Shown one piece after another: positions 1 to 5,543 of a DNA stretch of 7,583 nucleotides; within the stretch, counting starts at the first letter, position 1; the number at the start of each line of letters is the position of its first letter. The notes beneath the pieces are model-generated. The model worked only from the letters and a program-made list of their open reading frames with translations, was not told where the DNA came from and did no database searches. The position numbers and the translations under genes were made by a program. The stretch is from CAZLLV01 sp964560325 (GTDB taxonomy: Bacteria; Acidobacteriota; Thermoanaerobaculia; Multivoradales; DATKCC01): positions 1 through 7,583 of the forward strand of contig CAZLLV010000297.1 in the NCBI GenBank assembly GCA_964560325.1. The letters run 5' to 3'.

Positions 1-837
1 CCCGTCGCCACTGTCGCGCAGCGGATCGTGCGCGCGAAGAAGACCCTGACCGATCGGCAGGTGCCGTTCGAGGTGCCGCGCGGCGGGGAGCTCGCCGAAC
101 GCCTCGCCTCGGTGCTGGAGGTGATCTACCTGGTCTTCAACGAGGGCTACGCCGCCACGGCCGGCGACGACTGGATGCGCCCGGCGCTCTGCGACGACGC
201 CCTACGCCTCGGCCGCATCCTGGCGGAGCTCGCGCCCCGTCTCGGCTCGGGCGAGCCCGAGGTCCACGCGCTGGTCGCACTGATGGAGTTCCAGGCGTCG
301 CGCGCCCACGCCCGGACCGGCCCGAACGGCGAGCCGGTGCTGCTCCTCGACCAGGACCGCGGGCGCTGGGACCGGTTGCTGATCCGCCGCGGCCTGGCGG
401 CGCTGGCGCGCGCCGAGGCGCTGGTGGCGGACGGCCAGGGCGCCGTCGGCCCCTACCTCCTCCAGGCCGCCATCGCCGCCTGCCACGCCCGCGCGACGAC
501 GGCGGACGACACCGACTGGGTCCGCATCGCCGCTCTCTACCAGGCGCTGATGCAGTTGGCCCCGTCACCGGTGGTCGAGCTCAACCGGGCCGTCGCCGTC
601 TCCATGGCCTTCGGCCCCGCCGCCGGCCTGGAGATCGCCGACGCTCTCGCCGACGAGCCGAAGCTCGCGGGCTACCACCTCCTCCCCGCCGTCCGCGGCG
701 ACCTCCTCCGGAAGCTCGGCCGCTACGAAGAAGGCCGCGAGGAGTGCGAACGCGCCGCCGCCCTCACCGACAACGAACGAGAGAAGACCCTCCTCCTAGC
801 CCGCGCGGCTGAGTGCCAGGCGCGAGCTGACCGGTAG
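1..837 (+). CDS. ECF42-type RNA polymerase sigma factor, C-terminal part (5' end cut by the window)
   Basis: The reading frame is open from base 1 and stops at TAG 835-837, giving 278 visible residues. The first residues (ATVAQRIVRAKKTL) look like the end of a sigma region 4 helix-turn-helix, so the GTG at 28 is internal and the true start lies to the left. The rest matches the long C-terminal extension that defines ECF42 sigma factors (DUF6596): the FNEGYAA motif at fragment residues 46-52, the LIRRGLAAL stretch, and a helical TPR-like tail (LYQALMQLAPSPVVELNRAVA, then LLRKLGRYEEGREECERAAAL). ECF42 proteins redirect RNA polymerase. They usually lack a classical anti-sigma factor, and the C-terminal domain is thought to control activity. 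Family members are commonly encoded beside DGPF/YCII-related proteins; none lies downstream here, so any such partner would be to the left. The family call is strong; target genes are unknown. Confidence 0.9.
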   Translation, partial: PVATVAQRIVRAKKTLTDRQVPFEVPRGGELAERLASVLEVIYLVFNEGYAATAGDDWMRPALCDDALRLGRILAELAPRLGSGEPEVHALVALMEFQASRAHARTGPNGEPVLLLDQDRGRWDRLLIRRGLAALARAEALVADGQGAVGPYLLQAAIAACHARATTADDTDWVRIAALYQALMQLAPSPVVELNRAVAVSMAFGPAAGLEIADALADEPKLAGYHLLPAVRGDLLRKLGRYEEGREECERAAALTDNEREKTLLLARAAECQARADR

Positions 838-843
838 AGCGGC

Positions 844-865
844 GGGAGGAGGCAAGGCTCCTCCC
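844..865. repeat. 8-bp hairpin just after the sigma factor stop codon
   Basis: GGGAGGAG (844-851) pairs perfectly with CTCCTCCC (858-865) across a 6-base loop. Read on the - strand, the segment is GTAGGGGAGGAGCC followed by TTGCCTCCTCCC. This resembles the dispersed GTAGGGG-plus-hairpin intergenic repeats I recall from many environmental bacterial genomes; that resemblance is from memory and untested. It begins 7 bp after the upstream stop codon. With no T-tract it could act only as a weak or Rho-assisted 3' end. Confidence 0.5.
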
Positions 866-919
866 CTACACCCGTACGTTGCGCGGCAGCCATCGTTCCA
901 TCCCGCGGGGAGGGGGAAA

Positions 920-1100
920 GGCCCGGGGCCGGGGGTCCCGAACCGGGTCGCTCGGGGGAGCGCCCGCCTGGGCGAGCGCCTGCGCTCGCCGGATCTACTG
1001 GCACCGAACGTGGCTGCGTGCCACGGTCGGTTCAGCCACCACCCCCACCGAATGCGGGCTTCGACCCCGACGCCCGGGCGAGAGCCCCCGGCCCCGGGCC
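920..1100. repeat. 16-bp G/C-only inverted repeat pair (920-935 and 1085-1100)
   Basis: GGCCCGGGGCCGGGGG at 920-935 is the exact reverse complement of CCCCCGGCCCCGGGCC at 1085-1100, with 149 bp between. A weaker inverted similarity joins 878-898 (CGTTGCGCGGCAGCCATCGTT) and 1006-1025 (GAACGTGGCTGCGTGCCACG). The two halves of the intergenic region may therefore be diverged copies of one element in opposite orientation, or one large stem-loop. Low sequence complexity makes a chance match easier than for mixed sequence. Confidence 0.55.
937..990. repeat. Chain of four nearly abutting hairpins
   Basis: Four perfect stems follow one another: CCCG/CGGG (937-947), CGCTC/GAGCG with a GGGG loop (949-962), CGCCC/GGGCG with a GCCT loop (961-974), and GGCGAGCGC/GCGCTCGCC with a 2-base loop (971-990; 8 bp if a 4-base loop is required). 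The last three overlap or abut by a few bases and so could be alternatives to each other. The pattern is symmetric and would fold in RNA from either strand. Confidence 0.5.
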
Positions 1101-1126
1101 GCGGGGGGGAGGCGACCACTCCTCGC

Positions 1127-1861
1127 CTACCGCACCCGGTCGAACAGCCGGTGATACGCCGAAGCCAACGTGATGTACACCGTGTCCCGCACCGGCCGAT
1201 AAAAACTCGGCACCCGGTCGTGGTAGATCGTCCGGATCACCACCTGCCCGATCCGCGCCCGCCGCCGCGCCGCCTTGATCAGCATCTCCGACTCGATCGC
1301 GTAGCCGTCCGAGCGCAGGTCCATCCGGCGCAGCAGATCGACCGACAGCACCCGGTAGCCCGACTGACTGTCCTCCAGCACCACCCCCGTCACCCACGAC
1401 AGTAGCTTCGTACCGATCGTGTTCGTCCAGTAGCGGTGCGGCGGGATCGACGCCCGCGCCGTCAGCCGGCCTCCGACGATCAGCCCGTACTCCCCCTCGT
1501 CCCACGCCGCGAGCAGGATCGGCAAGTCGTCCGGATCGTGCTGCCCGTCGCCGTCGAGCAGCGCCACCGCCCCCACTTCCGGATCGACCTCCGGGTCCAC
1601 CTCCGCCAGCAGGTGGTCGAAGCCCCGGCGCAGCGCGTTCCCCTTGCCCCGGTTCCTCTCGTTCGTCACCACCTCCGCCCCCGCCGCCGCGGCCGCCGCG
1701 CCGGTGCCGTCGGTCGAGCCGTCGTCGACCACGATCACCCGCGCCACGTGGCGTAGCGTCCCCTCCACCACCTCGCCGATCGTGACGGCGCACTGGTAGG
1801 CGGGGATGACGGCGACGACGTCCGGGCGGGCGTCGGAGGGGCGAGAGTCGGTGACGGTCAC
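1127..1861 (-). CDS. GT2 family glycosyltransferase (DPM1/bactoprenol-sugar synthase-like)
   Basis: The 244-residue protein is a cytoplasmic GT-A fold glycosyltransferase. It has the N-terminal VVAVIPAYQ strand (residues 15-23), the nucleotide-binding DDGSTDGTG (46-54), NRGKGNA (70-76), the metal-binding DGDGQHDP (103-110), GGRL (130-133), and the SQSGYR acceptor-side motif (165-170) followed by YAIESEML (187-194). This set matches the dolichyl/undecaprenyl-phosphate sugar transferase-like subgroup, which makes lipid-linked sugars for envelope glycans. The length fits the short form that lacks C-terminal membrane helices. The frame is open much further upstream, but only as the antisense of the neighbouring hydrolase. 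I chose GTG 1861-1859 because the conserved domain begins 14 residues later and GGAG lies about 10 bases upstream. The donor sugar and lipid acceptor cannot be read from sequence. A short acidic EVDPEVDPEV repeat (87-96) precedes the metal-binding motif. Confidence 0.88.
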   Translation of the reverse strand: MTVTDSRPSDARPDVVAVIPAYQCAVTIGEVVEGTLRHVARVIVVDDGSTDGTGAAAAAAGAEVVTNERNRGKGNALRRGFDHLLAEVDPEVDPEVGAVALLDGDGQHDPDDLPILLAAWDEGEYGLIVGGRLTARASIPPHRYWTNTIGTKLLSWVTGVVLEDSQSGYRVLSVDLLRRMDLRSDGYAIESEMLIKAARRRARIGQVVIRTIYHDRVPSFYRPVRDTVYITLASAYHRLFDRVR

Positions 1862-1889
1862 GAGTCGAGGTCTCCGAAAAGCGGCCGGT

Positions 1890-1917
1890 ATCTTACCCGC
1901 CGGACCGAAACTTTCGA
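1890..1917 (-). promoter_or_regulatory. Possible promoter for the glycosyltransferase gene
   Basis: On the - strand, TCGAAA (1917-1912) and TAAGAT (1895-1890) are separated by 16 bases. Each matches four of six positions of the sigma70 -35 and -10 consensus. A transcript starting near 1883 would have a leader of about 20 nt before the GTG. The stretch is the most A/T-rich part of the 78-bp divergent intergenic region. This is only a weak consensus match. Confidence 0.22.
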
Positions 1918-1939
1918 GCCTGCGCCACGTTTCTAGAGC

Positions 1940-3388
1940 ATGCCCGCTCGCCCCGCCCAGCCTTGCGCACCCGCTCGCCGCCTCGCCGCACCCCGTCTCC
2001 TCTCGGCCGTCCTGCTCCTCGGCCTCGCCGCCGCGCCGCCCGCCGTGGCCGCCTCCGACGCCGACCTCGCCACCGCCCTCGACACCCTCTTCGCCGAGGC
2101 CTACCCCACCGACCGCCCGGGCGCAGCGGTGCGGATCGAGAAGGGCGGCGAGGTGGTGCTCCGCAAGGGGTACGGGCTCGCCGACCTGGAGCTCGGCGTG
2201 CCGATCGAGCCCGACATGGTCGTCCGGCTCGGCTCGATCACCAAGCAGTTCACCGCGGCGGCGGTCCTGATGCTCGCCGAGGAGGGGAAGATCGATCTCG
2301 ACGCGCCGGTCTCGGCCTACCTGCCCGACTACGCGGGACCGGCCGCGGTCGTGACCGTGGGGCAGCTCCTCAACCACTCGGGCGGCCTGCCGAACTACAC
2401 CGACCGCCCGGAGTACCCGGCGCGCATGCGGGAGGCCCAGACGGTCGAGCAGATGATCGACCGCTTCGAGGCGCTGCCGCTCGAGTTCGAGCCGGGCACG
2501 CGCTGGAGCTACTCGAACTCCGGCTATCTCCTGCTCGGGGCGATCGTCGAGGCGGTTTCCGGCACGAGCTACGAGGAGGTCGTCGAGACCCGGATCTTCG
2601 GGCCGCTGGGGATGGAGCGCTCGCGCTACGGCCACGAGAACGAGGTCGTGCCGGGCCGGGTCGAGGGGTACCAGGGGCCGCCGGGTGACTACGAGCACGC
2701 CGCGTACCTGTCGATGACGCAGCCGTACGCCGCCGGCTCGCTCCTCTCGACGGTCGACGACCTGGCGCGCTGGGACGCCGCGCTCGACGCGGGCGAGATC
2801 CTCTCGGACGAGCACCGCGCCCTCCTCGGCCGGCCGGTCGTGCTGACGGACGGCAGCTCGTCCGGCTACTCCTACGGCTTCTCGGTCGGCGACTACGCGG
2901 GGCACCGGATGATCCACCACGGCGGCGGCATCAACGGCTTCTCGACCTACATGATCCGCGTGCCGGAGGAGGACGTCTTCATTGCGATCTTCTCGAACGA
3001 CCCGGCCGCGCAGCCCGGCCCGGGGCCGCTCGCGTTCGAAGCGATGGCGATGGCCCTCGATACGCCGCTCGACGCGCGGCCGGCGGTCGAGCTCACGGCC
3101 GCGCAGATGGACGAGCTGGCCGGCGTCTACGCGATCGGCGGCGAGGCGAGCGATGACGTGCGGGTGCTGACCCGCGAAGGAGACCGGCTCTTCTCGCAGC
3201 GCTCGGGCGGCCAGAAGTCGGAGATCCGCTTCTCCGCGCCCGACCGCTTCTACTACCCGGACAGCCCGACCCAAGCACGGATCGTGCGGAACGACGCGGG
3301 CGAGGTCACCGGCATGTGGATGAGCCCGGCGGTCGGCCCGGAGGAGTGGGCGGTCAAGACCGACCGGCCGATCCCCGAGGAAGACTGA
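1940..3388 (+). CDS. Secreted serine hydrolase of the beta-lactamase/PBP family (class C-like fold)
   Basis: The 482-residue protein begins with a Sec signal peptide: Arg-containing n-region, hydrophobic LLSAVLLLGLAAA, and likely cleavage after AVAA near residue 38. The Beta-lactamase domain (PF00144 type) carries the three active-site boxes: SITK at 99-102 (nucleophile Ser99, Lys102), YSN at 191-193, and HHGGG at 326-330 in place of the KTG box. NHSGGLPNY (145-153) and GYLLLGAIVEAVSG (195-208) are also typical. A C-terminal segment of about 90 residues (LAGVY at 393-397 onward) resembles the small beta domain often appended to these enzymes. The family includes D-aminopeptidases, esterases, DD-peptidases and class C beta-lactamases, so neither drug resistance nor a substrate can be claimed. 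ATG 1940 is the first possible start after an in-frame TAG at 1934-1936. No good Shine-Dalgarno precedes it. It is divergent from the glycosyltransferase. Confidence 0.9.
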   Translation: MPARPAQPCAPARRLAAPRLLSAVLLLGLAAAPPAVAASDADLATALDTLFAEAYPTDRPGAAVRIEKGGEVVLRKGYGLADLELGVPIEPDMVVRLGSITKQFTAAAVLMLAEEGKIDLDAPVSAYLPDYAGPAAVVTVGQLLNHSGGLPNYTDRPEYPARMREAQTVEQMIDRFEALPLEFEPGTRWSYSNSGYLLLGAIVEAVSGTSYEEVVETRIFGPLGMERSRYGHENEVVPGRVEGYQGPPGDYEHAAYLSMTQPYAAGSLLSTVDDLARWDAALDAGEILSDEHRALLGRPVVLTDGSSSGYSYGFSVGDYAGHRMIHHGGGINGFSTYMIRVPEEDVFIAIFSNDPAAQPGPGPLAFEAMAMALDTPLDARPAVELTAAQMDELAGVYAIGGEASDDVRVLTREGDRLFSQRSGGQKSEIRFSAPDRFYYPDSPTQARIVRNDAGEVTGMWMSPAVGPEEWAVKTDRPIPEED

Positions 3389-3406
3389 CCCCGACCGGAG
3401 GGGAGA

Positions 3407-4069
3407 TCAGACGATCCCGAGGTCGCGCGCCTTGAGGGCGGCGGCGGTCCTGTCGGTCACGCCCAGCTTGCCCAGGATGCTGCTGACGTAGTTCTTGACC
3501 GTGCCCTCGGCGAGGTAGACCCGCTCGGCGATCTCCCGGTTGCTGGCGCCGCGGGCGAGCTGGCGGAGTACGTCGATCTCCCGCTCGGTCAACGGCTCCA
3601 GGAGCTCCTGGCCCCCCCGCCCCGGCCGGCCGGGGTGCCGCTTGAGCTCGGCCAGCACCTTCGACGCGATCGACGGCTGGAGGAAGGTCTCGCCGCGCGC
3701 CGCCACCCGGACCGCCTCGGCGAGCTTCTCGGACGACACGTCCTTGAGCAGGTAGCCGGCGGCGCCGGCCCGGAGCGCCTCGAACACCTCGTCGTCGTCG
3801 TCGAAGGTGGTGAGCACGATCACCCGCACCTCCGGGTGCCGCTCGGCGATCTTGCGGGTCGCCTCGACGCCCCCCATCCCCGGCATGCGCAGGTCCATGA
3901 GCACCACGGCCGGCGCGAGCCGTGCCACCTGTGCGAGCGCCTCGCGGCCGTCCGCCGCCTCCCCCACCACGCGCACGCCTTCGTGGGCCGAGAGAAGCGT
4001 CACCACCCCCTCGCGAAAGAGCGCCTGGTCGTCGACCACCAAGACCGCGATCGGCTCTGCGCCAGTCAT
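3407..4069 (-). CDS. NarL/LuxR-family two-component response regulator
   Basis: The 220-residue DNA-binding regulator has an N-terminal receiver domain (about 7-123) with acidic pair Asp13-Asp14, phospho-acceptor Asp59 in VVLMDLRMPG, Thr87 in VIVLTTF, and Lys109 in YLLKD. A linker leads to a C-terminal LuxR-type helix-turn-helix (about 158-220: LTEREIDVLRQLARG, then NREIAERVYLAEGTVKNYVS). Length and layout are standard. It lies downstream of its cognate kinase: the kinase TGA and this ATG share an ATGA overlap, with GGAGGT six bases upstream of the ATG, so translation is probably coupled. The stop is 18 bp from the convergent hydrolase stop, leaving little room for a terminator. All phosphorylation residues are intact. 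The regulon is unknown. Confidence 0.95.
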   Translation of the reverse strand: MTGAEPIAVLVVDDQALFREGVVTLLSAHEGVRVVGEAADGREALAQVARLAPAVVLMDLRMPGMGGVEATRKIAERHPEVRVIVLTTFDDDDEVFEALRAGAAGYLLKDVSSEKLAEAVRVAARGETFLQPSIASKVLAELKRHPGRPGRGGQELLEPLTEREIDVLRQLARGASNREIAERVYLAEGTVKNYVSSILGKLGVTDRTAAALKARDLGIV

Positions 4070-5292
4070 TCCGGCACCTCCACCGAGAGCGTGAAACCGT
4101 CGCCGGGCGCCGAGTCGACCGCCATCCGGCCGCCGACGAGCTGCACCCGCTCCCGCAGGCCGAGGAGGCCGAAGCCGGGGCCGGCCGGGCCGTCGTCCTC
4201 CAACGCCCTGCCGTCGCCGTCGTCGCGGACCGAGAGCCGCACCCGCGCGCCGTCGCGGTAGTCGAGATCGACCTCGATCCGCCGCGCCCGCGCGTGCCGG
4301 CGGGCGTTGGTCAGCCCCTCCTGCGCCGCCCGGTAGAGCGTGAGCGCCGCCGCGTCGGAGAGCTCCCGCGGCTCGCCCGCCACCCGGAGCTCCGCGACCG
4401 GCTCCTCCGCCCCCGCCACCAGCTCCCCCACCGCCTCCGGCAGGCTCCGGCCGTCGAGCGGCGAGGCGCGGAGCGAGCCGACCGAGCGGCGCACCTCGGC
4501 GAGCCCCTCGCGGGTCAGCTCCTTCGCCCGGACGATCCGCCGGCGCGCGTCCTCCGGGTCGCGGCCCAAGACCAGCTCCGCCGCTTCGAGCTGGACGGAG
4601 ACGACGGTCAGGTGGTGCCCGACGCTGTCGTGGATCTCGCGCGCCATCCGGTTGCGCTCCCGGCTCGCCGCGAGCTCGGCCGCCTGCACCGAGTAGGCGG
4701 CCAGCCGCTGGTGCGCCGCTTCGAGCTCCTCGCGCAGGGCGTCGCTCCGGTTGCGGGCCAGCACCTCCATCCGGGAGACGTTGGCGAAGAGCGCCACGAA
4801 CGCCACCGCCAGGGCGACGCCCAGCGACACCTCGAGGATCAGGCCGGGACCGCCGATGTAGATGGCGTGAACGGTGACCAGGGCGACGACCGAGAGGCAG
4901 GTGAGCACGACCCCGGGGGGCTCGAACAGGAAGACCGCGTGCCCGACCAGGGGCATGAGGACGAACCAGGTCATGCCGAAGGTCCCCTGGACCGCCGGGA
5001 TGGTGAACATCGCCCCCGCCAGGGCGAGCTGGAGCGCGATGTAGCCGGCGGGCGCCCAGCGGCCGCCGCAGCGCTCCACCGCGTCCCCGACGAAGACGTA
5101 GACCGCCAGGTAGATCGCCCCCAGGGCCAGGAGCGCCAGCCGCGCCGGGGCGTACCAGGGGCCGTCCAGGTTCGGCAGGGTCACCAGCACCCCGGCGGCC
5201 ACGATGGCGATCAGGCTCCAGCGCCCGGCCCGCTCCACGCGCTCGAAACCGGGCGACGGGCTCTCCAGGGCCTTCTCCAGGTACTCCGGCAT
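4066..5292 (-). CDS. Membrane sensor histidine kinase, HisKA_3/NarL-partner type
   Basis: The 408-residue kinase has about six predicted transmembrane helices (roughly 25-39, 50-69, 83-100, 108-123, 126-147 and 150-171), with very short loops and no large extracytoplasmic domain. This suggests membrane or intramembrane sensing, as in DesK/LiaS-like kinases. An amphipathic coiled-coil linker (172-210) leads to the HisKA_3 dimerisation box RMAREIHDSVGHHL with phospho-acceptor His221. The HATPase domain shows the N box (QEGLTNARRHA, Asn329), G1 (DDGDG, 357-361), and G2 (GPGFGLLGLRERV, from 371). It should phosphorylate the response regulator encoded directly downstream at Asp59. ATG 5292-5290 follows AGGATAGGGG on the - strand, a reasonable ribosome site. 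The stimulus is unknown; no transporter or lipid gene lies adjacent to suggest one. Confidence 0.94.
   Translation of the reverse strand: MPEYLEKALESPSPGFERVERAGRWSLIAIVAAGVLVTLPNLDGPWYAPARLALLALGAIYLAVYVFVGDAVERCGGRWAPAGYIALQLALAGAMFTIPAVQGTFGMTWFVLMPLVGHAVFLFEPPGVVLTCLSVVALVTVHAIYIGGPGLILEVSLGVALAVAFVALFANVSRMEVLARNRSDALREELEAAHQRLAAYSVQAAELAASRERNRMAREIHDSVGHHLTVVSVQLEAAELVLGRDPEDARRRIVRAKELTREGLAEVRRSVGSLRASPLDGRSLPEAVGELVAGAEEPVAELRVAGEPRELSDAAALTLYRAAQEGLTNARRHARARRIEVDLDYRDGARVRLSVRDDGDGRALEDDGPAGPGFGLLGLRERVQLVGGRMAVDSAPGDGFTLSVEVPE
4076..4081 (-). promoter_or_regulatory. Ribosome binding site of the response regulator
   Basis: GGAGGT on the - strand lies six bases before ATG 4069-4067, inside the last codons of the kinase gene. 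It supports this start and re-initiation or coupling at the ATGA overlap. Confidence 0.8.
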
Positions 5293-5325
5293 ACCCCTAT
5301 CCTACGGCCGCCGACCCGCTCCGCG

Positions 5326-5371
5326 TCACGTGCCGAAGGTCACGAGCCCGCCGTGCGGAGCGTCACGAGCC
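5326..5371 (+). promoter_or_regulatory. Three copies of a TCACG(A/T)GCC motif between the kinase and nuoA
   Basis: TCACGTGCC (5326-5334), TCACGAGCC (5340-5348) and TCACGAGCC (5363-5371) occur in the same orientation, 14 and 23 bases apart. They lie 34-79 bp upstream of the kinase start codon. Such spacing suits a multi-site operator, for example autoregulation by the adjacent NarL-type regulator, but there is no direct evidence and the motif is short. The first copy contains a CACGTG palindrome. Confidence 0.3.
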
Positions 5372-5426
5372 GGTCCCCGGGAGCCCCTTCGGGAGGTCCG
5401 GCCGCGGGTTGTCTCGACGGAGACCT

Positions 5427-5442
5427 TGTGACATCCTTCACA
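5427..5442. promoter_or_regulatory. Crp-family operator-like palindrome TGTGA-N6-TCACA
   Basis: TGTGACATCCTTCACA has perfect TGTGA and TCACA half-sites with a 6-base spacer, the core consensus recognised by Crp-type members of the Crp/Fnr superfamily. One more outer pair (C5425/G5444) also matches. The centre lies about 109 bp upstream of the nuoA TTG and about 142 bp upstream of the kinase ATG, so it could control either divergent unit. No convincing -10 element was found nearby. A small GTCTC/GAGAC hairpin (5411-5424) sits just upstream. Confidence 0.5.
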
Positions 5443-5528
5443 GGTCCGCGGGCACCCGCCGGGACACCAAGAACCGTACCGAACCGAGACCGACGCCCCG
5501 GGCCGGCGACCGCACGCCGCCGGCCCTC

Positions 5529-5534
5529 GGAGGT
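5529..5534 (+). promoter_or_regulatory. Ribosome binding site that fixes the nuoA TTG start
   Basis: GGAGGT lies nine bases before TTG 5544-5546. It is the only strong Shine-Dalgarno in the region and is correctly placed for the codon just before the conserved NuoA N-terminus. Confidence 0.75.
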
Positions 5535-5543
5535 CATACCGCC

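Larger units (their letters stand above)
838..1126. other. Non-coding, hairpin-rich region between convergent genes
   Basis: These 289 bases separate the stop codons of the sigma factor (+) and the glycosyltransferase (-). Open frames exist on both strands but translate to low-complexity Arg/Pro/Gly sequence with no family resemblance, so I call the region non-coding. It holds many short perfect inverted repeats: 844-851/858-865, 937-940/944-947, 949-953/958-962, 961-965/970-974, 971-979/982-990 and 1009-1014/1020-1025. A longer-range 16-bp pair lies at 920-935/1085-1100. None is followed by a T-run on either strand, so these are not classical intrinsic terminators, although they may block convergent transcription. 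The density suggests a REP-like or dispersed intergenic repeat, but copy number elsewhere in the genome cannot be seen. Confidence 0.7.

Noticed and set aside
28..30. GTG 28 as the start of the sigma factor gene
   Set aside because: The frame is open to base 1 and the upstream residues continue the conserved region 4 sequence, so the gene is cut by the window edge.
1032..1793. - strand open frame overlapping the glycosyltransferase in another frame
   Set aside because: Gly/Arg/Ala low-complexity translation. The overlapping frame encodes a complete GT2 domain.
1862..3274. Upstream extension of the glycosyltransferase frame to 715 residues on the - strand
   Set aside because: It is the antisense of the serine hydrolase gene. 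The translation is Arg/Glu/Val-rich low complexity without domains, and the GT2 domain begins only 14 residues after GTG 1861.
1940..3388. Calling the serine hydrolase an antibiotic resistance gene (ampC-like)
   Set aside because: The SITK/YSN/HGG set is shared by esterases, peptidases and PBPs; nothing here identifies a beta-lactam substrate.
3389..3406. CCCC/GGGG pairing between the convergent hydrolase and response regulator stops as a terminator
   Set aside because: Only four base pairs with a 7-base loop and no T-tract; too weak to call.
5381..5395. CCC-CTTC-GGG stem as an RNA hairpin near the nuo promoter region
   Set aside because: Only three consecutive pairs; expected often at this GC content.
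5409..5543. N-terminal extension of nuoA by 45 residues
   Set aside because: Arg/Pro-rich and unlike any NuoA N-terminus. It contains the strong Shine-Dalgarno for TTG 5544 and covers part of the Crp-like site.
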